A DNA stretch of 64,000 bases from Croceibacterium_A sp044506885 (GTDB lineage: Bacteria > Pseudomonadota > Alphaproteobacteria > Sphingomonadales > Sphingomonadaceae), in NCBI GenBank assembly GCA_044506885.1, contig JBIQKC010000009.1:1-64000 (forward strand). The letters run 5' to 3'. Numbering within the stretch: position 1 is the first letter of the stretch; each line of letters opens with the position of its first letter. This document shows positions 43,117 to 51,347 of the stretch, one piece after another. A program made the translations under genes and the position numbers. The notes beneath the pieces are model-generated. The model ran no database searches. It was given only the letters and a program-made list of their open reading frames with translations, and had not been told where the DNA came from.

Positions 43117-43513
43117 CCCGCAGGACGGGCGGCAACGCATCCCCGCCCTTTCGCCGTTCGAGGAGGAAATCGGCTTCACCCGCGCGCTGCGGGTGGGCGA
43201 CCGCATCGTCGTTTCCGGCACCGTTGGGGGCGAGGAGGACGGATCGGTTGCCGAAGACGCTGGCCGACAGGCCGACCGCTGCTTCGAGCTGATCCGCCAG
43301 CATATCGAACAGCTCGGCGGGCGCATGGCCGACGTGGTCCGCGTGCGCATGTTCGCCACCGACATCAAGGACGCCAATGCGATCAGCGCCGCCTTCAGCC
43401 GCGCGCTCAAGCATGCCCGGCCGACCGGCACGCTGGTGGCCATCGCCGCGCTCTACGATCCACGCTGGAAGGTTGAGATCGAGGCGGAGGCGGTAATCGG
43501 CGCGGGGCAGTGA
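43109..43513 (+). CDS. RidA family protein
   Basis: The 134-residue protein matches RidA/YjgF: RIVVSGTVGGEEDGSVAEDA, LGGRMADVVRVRMFATDI and HARPTGTLVAIAALYDPRWK. RidA enzymes deaminate reactive enamines and imines. The branched-chain degradation genes that follow produce such intermediates indirectly, so the location fits. It uses a GTG start and its stop overlaps the acyl-CoA dehydrogenase start. Confidence 0.87.
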   Translation: MADPQDGRQRIPALSPFEEEIGFTRALRVGDRIVVSGTVGGEEDGSVAEDAGRQADRCFELIRQHIEQLGGRMADVVRVRMFATDIKDANAISAAFSRALKHARPTGTLVAIAALYDPRWKVEIEAEAVIGAGQ

Positions 43514-44652
43514 ACCAGTTCTCCCTCACCGAAGACCAGCTTGCCATCCAGGACATGGCGCGGCGGTTTACCGCCGATGCCATCACGCCCCACGCCGCCG
43601 AATGGGACGAGCGGCACGTGTTCCCCAAGGACACGATCCGCGCCGCCGCCGAGGTAGGCTTCGCGGCGATCTACGTCTCCGAGGAAAGCGGCGGCAGCGG
43701 GCTCGGGCGTCTGGAGGCGGCGCTGGTGATGGAAGCGATGGCCTATGGCTGTCCCGCCACCAGCGCTTTCCTGTCGATCCACAATATGGCGAGTTGGATG
43801 ATCGACCGGTTCGGCTCGGCGGAGGTGAAGGCGAAATACCTGCCGCGCGTCGTCGACATGGAATGGATGGCGAGCTATTGCCTGACCGAGCCCGGATCCG
43901 GTTCCGACGCCGCCGCACTCAAGACCACGGCGACGCGCGATGGCGATGACTGGGTGGTCAGCGGGACCAAGCAGTTCATCAGCGGCGCGGGGGTAAACGA
44001 CCTTTACCTGACTATGGTCCGCACCGGCGAGGACGGACCCGGCGGCATTTCCTGCCTCGCCATCGAGAAGGACATGCCCGGCGTCAGCTTCGGCGCGCCC
44101 GAACGCAAGACCGGCTGGCACGCTCAGCCGACCGCCGCGCTGATCCTCGATAATGTGCGCGTGCCGGCGGAAAACATCGTCGGCGGCGAGGGAGAAGGCT
44201 TCCGCATCGCGATGATGGGGCTCGACGGCGGGCGGCTCAACATCGGCGCCTGCTCGCTCGGCGGGGCGCAGCGCTGCCTCGACGAGGCATTGCGTTACAC
44301 GAAGGAACGCAAGCAGTTCGGCAAGGCGATCGCGGATTTCCAGAACACGCAGTTCATGCTGGCCGACATGGCGACCGAGTTGGAGGCCGCCCGCGCCCTG
44401 CTCTACCTCGCCGCCGCCAAGGTGACCGCCAACGCGCCGGACAAGACCCGCTTCGCCGCGATGGCCAAACGACTGGCCACCGACACGGGCATCGCAGTGG
44501 CCGACCGGGCGTTGCAGCTTCACGGCGGCTACGGCTACCTGATGGACTATCCGGTGGAGCGCTTCTGGCGCGACTTGCGCGTGCATTCGATCCTCGAAGG
44601 CACCAACCAGATCATGCGGCTGATCGTCGGGCGGGACCTGCTGCGGCAGTGA
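43510..44652 (+). CDS. Acyl-CoA dehydrogenase, isobutyryl-CoA dehydrogenase-like
   Basis: The 380-residue protein has ACAD signatures: CLTEPGSGSDAAALKTTATR, QFISGAGVNDLYLTMVRTG, RKQFGKAIADFQNTQFMLAD and the C-terminal ILEGTNQIMRLIVGRDLL with the candidate base Glu363. The closest assignment is isobutyryl-CoA dehydrogenase of valine degradation, because the next gene is the specific 3-hydroxyisobutyryl-CoA hydrolase of that route. It starts at a GTG overlapping the RidA stop. FAD binding is typical. Confidence 0.9.
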   Translation: MNQFSLTEDQLAIQDMARRFTADAITPHAAEWDERHVFPKDTIRAAAEVGFAAIYVSEESGGSGLGRLEAALVMEAMAYGCPATSAFLSIHNMASWMIDRFGSAEVKAKYLPRVVDMEWMASYCLTEPGSGSDAAALKTTATRDGDDWVVSGTKQFISGAGVNDLYLTMVRTGEDGPGGISCLAIEKDMPGVSFGAPERKTGWHAQPTAALILDNVRVPAENIVGGEGEGFRIAMMGLDGGRLNIGACSLGGAQRCLDEALRYTKERKQFGKAIADFQNTQFMLADMATELEAARALLYLAAAKVTANAPDKTRFAAMAKRLATDTGIAVADRALQLHGGYGYLMDYPVERFWRDLRVHSILEGTNQIMRLIVGRDLLRQ

Positions 44653-45698
44653 CCGGCGAAGTTCTCATTCACCGCGCCGATCCTGTCGGCCACATCTCGC
44701 TCAACCGCCCCCAGGCGCTCCACGCGCTGACGCACCCTATGTGCGAGTCCATATCCGCCGCCCTGCTCGAATGGCGGGACGACGACAGCATCGAGGCCGT
44801 GATCCTCGATCACGCCGAAGGACGCGGCTTTTGCGCCGGGGGCGATGTGGCGATGGTCCGCCGCTCGGCGCTGGAAGACGGCGGCGCGGCCGGGCGCGCG
44901 TTCTTCATGGCCGAATATCGGATGAACCACCTGCTGTTCACATATCCCAAGCCGGTGACCGCCTTCATGGACGGGGTGACGATGGGCGGCGGCGTGGGCC
45001 TCGCCCTCCCCTGCCTCTATCGCGTGGCGACGGAAAACACGCTGTTCGCCATGCCGGAAGGGGCGATCGGCCTGTTCCCCGATGTCGGCGCGGGCTGGTA
45101 TCTCCCGCGGCTGCCGGGGCAGGTGGGCAAGTTCCTCGCCCTCACCGGCGCACGGCTCGACGGGGCGGAATGCCTGTGGGCTGGACTGGCGACCCACTTC
45201 CTTCCCTCCGAGGCATTGGCTGACGCCAAGGCGCGCATCGCCGCCGATCCCGCCTCCGCCGAAGCCGTGCTGGCCGGGCTGGCGACAGAGCCTCTTCCCG
45301 CCCGCCTTGCCGGCAATGCCGAGCGCATCGACCGCCTGTTCGCTCCCGATACGCTGGAAGGCATCCTTGCCGCATTGGCCGCCGATCCCTCCGACTGGGC
45401 GGCCAAGGAATGGAACGCCGTCACCGCCAAGTGCCCCACCACCGCCAAGGTCGCCCTGCGCCAGTTCGCCGTCCACCGCGCCAGCTTCGCGGAGGAAATG
45501 GCGCTCGAATATCGCCTTGCCACGCGAATGATCGCGCGGCCCGATTTCGCGGAGGGCGTGCGCGCGGTGCTGGTAGACAAGGACAATGCGCCGCGCTGGA
45601 ATCCCGCCGCGGCGGAGGGTGTCACGCAGGCTATGCTCAACGCGATCTTCGCGCCGCTGCCCGAGGGCGAGGAGTGGACTCCCACCCCAGAAACATAA
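44649..45698 (+). CDS. 3-hydroxyisobutyryl-CoA hydrolase
   Basis: A 349-residue crotonase-fold protein: LNRPQALHALTHPMCESISA, EGRGFCAGGDVAMVRR (oxyanion hole), MDGVTMGGGVGLALPCLYRV and PEGAIGLFPDVGAGWYLPRL. The length and the extra C-terminal domain match HIBYL-CoA hydrolases rather than plain enoyl-CoA hydratases. It overlaps the dehydrogenase gene (GTGA). Together they carry out two steps of valine breakdown; the hydratase between them is not in this operon. Confidence 0.88.
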   Translation: MTGEVLIHRADPVGHISLNRPQALHALTHPMCESISAALLEWRDDDSIEAVILDHAEGRGFCAGGDVAMVRRSALEDGGAAGRAFFMAEYRMNHLLFTYPKPVTAFMDGVTMGGGVGLALPCLYRVATENTLFAMPEGAIGLFPDVGAGWYLPRLPGQVGKFLALTGARLDGAECLWAGLATHFLPSEALADAKARIAADPASAEAVLAGLATEPLPARLAGNAERIDRLFAPDTLEGILAALAADPSDWAAKEWNAVTAKCPTTAKVALRQFAVHRASFAEEMALEYRLATRMIARPDFAEGVRAVLVDKDNAPRWNPAAAEGVTQAMLNAIFAPLPEGEEWTPTPET

Positions 45699-45705
45699 CC
45701 CCCTC

Positions 45706-45783
45706 TTCGTCATCCCTGCGAAAGCGGGGAAGTTACGTACGCACTCAAGAACCGACTGGGTTCCCGCTTTCGCGGAATGACAA
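45706..45783. repeat. Inverted repeat of the CGTCAT-CCGCGAAAGCGGGAA type
   Basis: The two halves TTCGTCATCCCTGCGAAAGC and, inverted, TTGTCATTCCGCGAAAGCGG face each other over about 29 bases, so the whole forms a long hairpin after the valine-degradation genes. This GTCATTCC...GCGAAAGCGGGAA repeat is widespread in Proteobacteria as a REP-like intergenic element. It may also act as a terminator. Confidence 0.7.
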
Positions 45784-45885
45784 TAGGTTGGGTGCACGGG
45801 TTCTCCGACCCAACTTAGCCGCCGCAAAGAATTTCTCCCCGCCGCGCGCCTTGCGAATACGCCCGCCAGGCTGCAATTGCCGCCC

Positions 45886-46788
45886 ATGCAACGGCTGACC
45901 CATCTCCAGCGCCTCGAGGCGGAGAGCATTCATATCATGCGCGAGGTTGTCGCCGAGGCGGACAACCCGGTGATGCTCTATTCGGTGGGCAAGGACAGCG
46001 CGGTCATGCTGCACCTGGCGAAGAAGGCGTTCTATCCCGCCCCGCCGCCGTTTCCGCTGCTCCACGTGGATACCACATGGAAGTTCCGCGACATGTACGC
46101 GCTGCGCGACAAGGCTGCGAAAGCGGCGGGGATGGAGCTGCTGATCCATCACAACCCGGAAGCGCTGGAACGGGGGATCAATCCGTTCGACCACGGTCCA
46201 CTGCACACCGACATGTGGAAGACCGAAGGGCTCAAGCAGGCGCTCGACAAGTGGAAGTTCGACGCGGCCTTCGGCGGCGCGCGACGCGACGAGGAGAAGA
46301 GCCGGGCCAAGGAGCGCATCTTCAGCTTCCGCACCGCCAGCCACGGCTGGGACCCGAAGAACCAGCGCCCCGAGCTGTGGAACCTCTACAATGCGAGGAA
46401 GAACAAGGGGGAGAGCATCCGCGTCTTCCCGATCAGCAACTGGACCGAACTCGACATCTGGCAATACATCATGGCCGAGGGGATCGAGATCGTCCCCCTC
46501 TACATGGCCGCCCCGCGCCCGACGGTGGAGCGCGACGGCCTGCTGCTGATGGTGGATGACGAGCGCTTCCCGCTGCTGCCGGGCGAGGAGCCGGTGATGC
46601 GCTCGATCCGCTTCCGCACGCTCGGCTGCTATCCGCTGACGGGCGCGGTGGAGAGCGAGGCGGCGACCCTGCCGCAAGTGGTGCAGGAGATGCTGCTGAC
46701 CACCACCAGCGAACGCCAGGGCCGCGCCATCGACAAGGACGCCGGAGGCGCGGGCATGGAGAAGAAGAAGCAGGAGGGGTATTTCTGA
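45886..46788 (+). CDS. cysD: Sulfate adenylyltransferase subunit 2 (CysD)
   Basis: The 300-residue protein has the PP-loop ATP pyrophosphatase motif LYSVGKDSAVMLHLAKKAFY and the CysD-specific block GGARRDEEKSRAKERIFSFR, with RTLGCYPLTGAVESEA at the C terminus. It adenylates sulfate with ATP, driven by GTP hydrolysis in the CysN partner, the first step of sulfate assimilation. The ATG at 45886 was chosen; a TTG nine bases upstream is less likely. Its stop overlaps the cysNC start by 1 base. Confidence 0.95.
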   Translation: MQRLTHLQRLEAESIHIMREVVAEADNPVMLYSVGKDSAVMLHLAKKAFYPAPPPFPLLHVDTTWKFRDMYALRDKAAKAAGMELLIHHNPEALERGINPFDHGPLHTDMWKTEGLKQALDKWKFDAAFGGARRDEEKSRAKERIFSFRTASHGWDPKNQRPELWNLYNARKNKGESIRVFPISNWTELDIWQYIMAEGIEIVPLYMAAPRPTVERDGLLLMVDDERFPLLPGEEPVMRSIRFRTLGCYPLTGAVESEAATLPQVVQEMLLTTTSERQGRAIDKDAGGAGMEKKKQEGYF

Positions 46789-48722
46789 TGACCGATCCTG
46801 CATACGTGGCCGACGCCCTCATCGCCGAGGACATCGACGCCTACCTCGACTTGCACCAGAACAAGGGCCTGCTGCGGTTCATCACCTGCGGCAGCGTGGA
46901 TGACGGCAAGTCCACGCTGATCGGCCGGCTGCTCTACGATTCGAAGATGATCTTCGAGGACCAGCTCGCCGCGCTCGAGGCCGACAGCGCGCGCGTCGGC
47001 ACGCAAGGCAAGGCGATCGACTTCGCGCTGCTGGTGGACGGCCTTGCGGCCGAGCGCGAGCAGGGCATCACCATCGACGTCGCCTATCGCTTCTTCGCGA
47101 CCGAGAAACGCAAGTTCATCGTCGCCGACACGCCGGGGCACGAACAGTACACCCGCAACATGGTCACCGGCGCCAGCACCGCCGACCTCGCGGTAATCCT
47201 GGTCGATGCGCGCAAGGGCGTGCTGGTGCAGACGCGGCGCCATTCGTACCTCGCCCACCTGATCGGCATCCGCCATCTGGTGCTGGCGGTGAACAAGATG
47301 GACCTGGTCGATTACGCGCAAGACGTGTTCGACGGCATCGTCGCCGATTATGCCGCTTTCGCCAAGGACATCGGCATCGAAGCGTTTACGCCGATCCCGA
47401 TTTCCGGCTTCAAGGGCGACAACATCGCGTCGACCCCGTCGCCCAACACCCCCTGGTACTCCGGCCCCAGCCTGATCGAGCATCTCGAAAGCGTCGAGAT
47501 CGAAGGCATGGCCGCCCAGGCGCGCCCCTTCCGCATGCCGGTGCAATGGGTCAACCGCCCCAACCTCGATTTCCGCGGCTTCTCCGGGCTCATCGCCGGC
47601 GGCAGCGTGAAGCCGGGCGATCCGGTGCGGATCGTGCCCTCTGGCAAGACCAGCACGGTCAAGGCCGTGGTGACGATGGATGGCGAGCTGGAGCAGGCCG
47701 TCGCCGGGCAGTCGGTCACGCTGACGCTGGCCGACGAGGTCGATTGCAGCCGAGGCGACGTGATCGCCGCCGCCAGCGCCCCGCCACAGGCCGCCGACCA
47801 ATTTGAGGCGACCGTTGTCTGGATGAGCGACGAGGCGCTGATCCCCGGACGCGGCTACTGGCTCAAGCTGGCGACGCAGACGGTCGGCGCCACGGTGGCG
47901 CAGCCGAAGTACGAGGTGAACGTCAACGATCCGACCGGTTCGGGCTCACACCTCGCGGCCAGGACGCTCGATCTCAACGCCATCGGCGTATGCGAGGTGA
48001 CCACCGACCGCCCGATCGTGTTCGAGCCCTATGCCGAAAGCCGCGCGCTGGGCGGGTTCATCCTGATCGACAAGCTGACCAACGCCACCGTGGCGGCGGG
48101 CATGATCCATTTCAGCCTGCGCCGGGCGCAGAACGTCCACTGGCAGGCGCTCGAAGTCGGGCGCGAGCAGCACGCGGCGCTGAAGGGACAGAAGCCGGCG
48201 GTGCTATGGTTCACCGGCCTGTCGGGCTCCGGCAAGTCGACCATCGCCAACATGGTCGAAAAGAAGCTCCACGCCGCGGGGCGGCATACCTTCCTGCTCG
48301 ACGGCGACAACGTGCGCCATGGGCTCAACAAGGATCTCGGCTTCACCGAGGCCGACCGGGTGGAGAACATCCGCCGCGTGGGCGAAGTGGCGCGGCTGAT
48401 GACCGATGCGGGCCTTATCGTCCTCACCGCCTTCATCAGCCCGTTCCGCGCCGAGCGCGAGCTGGCGCGCTCGATGCTGCCCGATGGCGAGTTCATCGAG
48501 GTCTTCGTCGATACGCCGCTGGAAGTGGCGGAAAGCCGCGACGTGAAGGGCCTCTACCGCAAGGCGCGCGCCGGCGAGCTGAAGAACTTCACCGGCATCG
48601 ACAGCCCCTACGAACGGCCCGAAAGCCCCGAAATCCGCATCGACACCACCGTCACTTCGCCGGAAGACGCGGCGGAGCTGGTCGTTGCCCGCCTGCTTGG
48701 CGCATGGGCCCCCGACCTTTGA
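46788..48722 (+). CDS. cysNC: Bifunctional CysN (GTPase) / CysC (APS kinase)
   Basis: The 644-residue fusion has a GTPase half with GSVDDGKSTLIGRLLYDS near residue 35, DTPGHEQYTRNMVTGASTAD and NKMD. An APS kinase half follows, with GLSGSGKSTIANM near residue 477, LDGDNVRHGLNKDLGFTEAD and FVDTPLEVAESRDVKGLYRK. CysN helps CysD make APS and CysC phosphorylates it to PAPS, so the two steps are linked in one chain, as in many Alphaproteobacteria. It overlaps cysD and cysQ. Confidence 0.95.
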   Translation: MTDPAYVADALIAEDIDAYLDLHQNKGLLRFITCGSVDDGKSTLIGRLLYDSKMIFEDQLAALEADSARVGTQGKAIDFALLVDGLAAEREQGITIDVAYRFFATEKRKFIVADTPGHEQYTRNMVTGASTADLAVILVDARKGVLVQTRRHSYLAHLIGIRHLVLAVNKMDLVDYAQDVFDGIVADYAAFAKDIGIEAFTPIPISGFKGDNIASTPSPNTPWYSGPSLIEHLESVEIEGMAAQARPFRMPVQWVNRPNLDFRGFSGLIAGGSVKPGDPVRIVPSGKTSTVKAVVTMDGELEQAVAGQSVTLTLADEVDCSRGDVIAAASAPPQAADQFEATVVWMSDEALIPGRGYWLKLATQTVGATVAQPKYEVNVNDPTGSGSHLAARTLDLNAIGVCEVTTDRPIVFEPYAESRALGGFILIDKLTNATVAAGMIHFSLRRAQNVHWQALEVGREQHAALKGQKPAVLWFTGLSGSGKSTIANMVEKKLHAAGRHTFLLDGDNVRHGLNKDLGFTEADRVENIRRVGEVARLMTDAGLIVLTAFISPFRAERELARSMLPDGEFIEVFVDTPLEVAESRDVKGLYRKARAGELKNFTGIDSPYERPESPEIRIDTTVTSPEDAAELVVARLLGAWAPDL

Positions 48723-49456
48723 CCGACGCGGAGCTCGCGGCGGAGCTGGCGGCCGAAGCCGGGCGAATGCTGGTCGCACTGCGCACGCTGCGGTTTCTCG
48801 ATGGCAAGGCGCTGGCCGAGGAAGGGGACCGCGAGGCCAACCGCTTCCTGGTGGAACGCCTGCGCGCCGAACGGCCGGACGACGGCCTGCTTTCCGAAGA
48901 AAGCAAGGATACTGCCGAGCGCCTGGCCAAGTCGCGCGTGTGGATCGTCGATCCGCTCGACGGCAGCCGCGAGTTCGGGGAAGCGCGCGCGGACTGGGCG
49001 GTCCACGTCGGCCTGGCGATAGGCGGCGTGGCGGAGATCGGCGCGGTCGCGCTGCCCGGCCTCGACGGCGGCACCGTGCTGCGCAGCGACCGGCCGGTGA
49101 CATGCCGCCCGCACGTCGGCCCGCCGCGCATGCTGGTCAGCCGCACCCGCCCCGCCACCGAAGCCGTCGCGGTGGCGGAAAAGCTTGGCTGCGACCTCGT
49201 GCCGATGGGCTCAGCCGGGGCCAAGGCGATGGCCGTGGCGCTGGGCCACGCGGAAATCTACCTCCATTCCGGCGGGCAATACGAATGGGACAGTTGCGCC
49301 CCCGTCGCCGTCGCCCGCGCCCACGGCCTGCACTGCTCGCGCATCGACGGCAGCCCGCTAGTGTACAACAACGCCGATACGTGGCTGCCGGACCTGCTGA
49401 TCTGCCGGTCCGACTTCGCCGACGCCGCGCTGGAAACGGTCGCTACCCTCGGCTGA
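48704..49456 (+). CDS. cysQ: 3'(2'),5'-bisphosphate nucleotidase CysQ
   Basis: The 250-residue protein has the inositol-monophosphatase-fold motifs LLSEESKDTAERLAKSRVWI, VDPLDGSREFGE and WDSCAPVAVARAHGL. CysQ hydrolyses PAP released from PAPS use and so protects the pathway. The ATG at 48704 lies inside the cysNC end; a TTG at 48719 (LTDAE) is the alternative, overlapping the cysNC stop. Being last in the cysDNC operon fits its role in controlling PAPS. It overlaps the convergent phosphatase gene by 14 bp. Confidence 0.92.
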   Translation: MGPRPLTDAELAAELAAEAGRMLVALRTLRFLDGKALAEEGDREANRFLVERLRAERPDDGLLSEESKDTAERLAKSRVWIVDPLDGSREFGEARADWAVHVGLAIGGVAEIGAVALPGLDGGTVLRSDRPVTCRPHVGPPRMLVSRTRPATEAVAVAEKLGCDLVPMGSAGAKAMAVALGHAEIYLHSGGQYEWDSCAPVAVARAHGLHCSRIDGSPLVYNNADTWLPDLLICRSDFADAALETVATLG

Positions 49457-49913
49457 ACCGCGAGGCGAGCGCGCGGGCAGCCTCGCTCACATCGCGCCAG
49501 GTCGTCTCGAACCCGGCTTCGTCGCCGTAATAGGGATCGGCCACCGGTTCCCCCTCACGACCCGGCACGCAATCCAGCAGCAGCGCGATCTCTGCCGTTG
49601 CATCTGCGGAGGCGCGGCTTTGCAGAACCGCCAAGTTGTCCTCGTCGAGCGCGAAGATGTGGGTGAAGCGGCGATAGTCGGCCGCCGTCACCTGCCGCGC
49701 GCGCAAGTGGTCTATCGGCGCCCCCATCGTTCTCGCCACCGCCCGCGCGCGCGGATCGGGCGCTTTGCCGGTGTGCCACGCTGCGGTTCCGGCGGAATCG
49801 ATCTCCACCTCCAGCCCCAGCATCTCCGCCTCGCGCCGGAACGCAGCTTCGGCCAGCGGCGAGCGGCAGATATTGCCGAGACAGACGAACAGGACCGAAA
49901 CGCGCCCCGTCAC
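49443..49913 (-). CDS. Low-molecular-weight protein-tyrosine phosphatase
   Basis: A 156-residue protein with the LMW-PTP loop FVCLGNICRSPLAEAAF, which gives Cys11 and Arg17, and the acid-base aspartate in VADPYYGDEAG. The start is GTG at 49913, overlapping the stop of the PhoX-like gene. LMW-PTPs dephosphorylate tyrosine kinases of capsule export or act as arsenate reductases; no such partner lies next door, so the target is unknown. Confidence 0.9.
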   Translation of the reverse strand: MTGRVSVLFVCLGNICRSPLAEAAFRREAEMLGLEVEIDSAGTAAWHTGKAPDPRARAVARTMGAPIDHLRARQVTAADYRRFTHIFALDEDNLAVLQSRASADATAEIALLLDCVPGREGEPVADPYYGDEAGFETTWRDVSEAARALASRFSRG

Positions 49914-51205
49914 GCCAGCCACGGTCCTGTGATCGCCAGCGTGCGCGTCGGGCTGAACACGTTGACGAACAGCGTACGGCCGTCGGGGGAGAAGCACGCG
50001 CCGGCCAGCTCGGTATCCAGCCGGCACAGCGCGAAGGGATAGGTCGTCCCGTCCGGCCGCACGCCGCGCAAGTGGTTGGACACGTTCTCGGTGTACTGGT
50101 CCTCGCACACGATCAGGTGGCCGTTGGGGGCCACGGTCAGGTTGTCGCCGAAGTTCAGCTCTTCCAGAGAGCGGCTTTCGAGGAACAGTTGCAGCCGGTC
50201 CGGCCCGCTCGCCTGCGGGCGCAGGCGGAATATCTGCCCCAACTTCGCCGCTCCGCCGCCGGTGCAGCAGAAGTAGAGCTCTCCATCGCCCATCCACACG
50301 CCTTCGCCGCGATGGAACAGCGTCGCGCCCGCCGCTGCGCCGCGCTGGCGCAGGTCGTATGCGGGGGCCTCGACATCCTCCATGTCGATCCAGCGCACAG
50401 CCTGCCAGCTGCCGGGTTCGAACGCCTGACCGTCGAAGTTGCGGCTGTCGGGCAGCCCGTCGATCGCCAGCGCCTGGAGCCGCCCGCCTTCGGCCAACTT
50501 GCCTGGCGTGTCGGGGATGAAGCGGTAGAACAGGCCGTCACGCTTGTCTTCGGTCTGGTACACGATGCCGGTGGCCGGATCGACGGCCACTGCTTCGTGA
50601 TCGAAGCGGCCCATCGCCTTCAGCGGCACGGGCTCCACAAGCCCGGTCGCGTTCGCGGGCACTTCGAACACATAGCCGTGATCGGGCAGCCGCGGCTGGA
50701 ACACGTTCGGTTCCTCGCAGGTCAGCCAGCTTCCCCATGGCGTGATCCCGCCGGCGCAATTGCGGATCGTGCCGGCAAGCGAACGGAACTGCCGCTCTAC
50801 CGCAAAGGTCGCGGCATCGAGCACGATAGTCGTCGTTCCGCCCGGCAGCACCTTGCCGTCCGCGTCGCGACCATATCCGGACGTCAGCTCCGCCCCCGCC
50901 GATTGGGTGAGATTGAGTTCGTGGTTGCGCACCAGCGCCCACTTGCCCTCGCCGAGATCGAAACAGCCCATCCCGTCCGCATGATCGGGCACCGTGCCGC
51001 CATCGGCCATCGCGTCGCCCAGTTTCGAAAGCACGCGATAGGTAAACCCTTCGGGCAGGTCGAGCAGCCCGTCGGGGTCGGCCACCAGCGGCCCGTATCC
51101 CGTCATCTGCCGGCCGGAACCGACCCCGTGGGCGCACCCGCTCGCCGCCAGCGCGGCGAAGGCGCTGCCGGTGGCGCGCAGGAACTGGCGGCGGTCGGCA
51201 ATCAT
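49910..51205 (-). CDS. PhoX/DUF839 family phosphatase-like protein
   Basis: The 431-residue protein has a Tat-like signal (DRRQFLRATGSAFAALAASG, with a Cys nearby that may be lipidated). A PhoX/DUF839 beta-propeller-type domain follows, with ALVRNHELNLTQ, PWGSWLTCEEPNVFQPRLPD, GRFDHEAVAVDPATGIVYQT and GDNLTVAPNGHLIVCEDQYT. PhoX proteins are calcium/iron alkaline phosphatases of the periplasm; many DUF839 members are uncharacterised. It is upstream of the LMW phosphatase and overlaps it by 4 bp. GGGAGGA precedes the ATG at 51205. Confidence 0.85.
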   Translation of the reverse strand: MIADRRQFLRATGSAFAALAASGCAHGVGSGRQMTGYGPLVADPDGLLDLPEGFTYRVLSKLGDAMADGGTVPDHADGMGCFDLGEGKWALVRNHELNLTQSAGAELTSGYGRDADGKVLPGGTTTIVLDAATFAVERQFRSLAGTIRNCAGGITPWGSWLTCEEPNVFQPRLPDHGYVFEVPANATGLVEPVPLKAMGRFDHEAVAVDPATGIVYQTEDKRDGLFYRFIPDTPGKLAEGGRLQALAIDGLPDSRNFDGQAFEPGSWQAVRWIDMEDVEAPAYDLRQRGAAAGATLFHRGEGVWMGDGELYFCCTGGGAAKLGQIFRLRPQASGPDRLQLFLESRSLEELNFGDNLTVAPNGHLIVCEDQYTENVSNHLRGVRPDGTTYPFALCRLDTELAGACFSPDGRTLFVNVFSPTRTLAITGPWLA

Positions 51206-51347
51206 CGGATGTCCTCCCTTTCGAATCATCTCTTGCCGCCTGTTAGCCCGATGTGGCGGCTTCATGTCAGCACCCGGTAGCCCAATGGCGCGGATTGTGC
51301 TGATAATCGCGCGAGAGCGCTACCACGCGGCGCGGGAGGGGGAAACG

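Noticed and set aside
44649..45698. Plain enoyl-CoA hydratase
   Set aside because: The extra C-terminal domain, the length of 349 residues and coupling to an isobutyryl-CoA dehydrogenase-like gene favour 3-hydroxyisobutyryl-CoA hydrolase.
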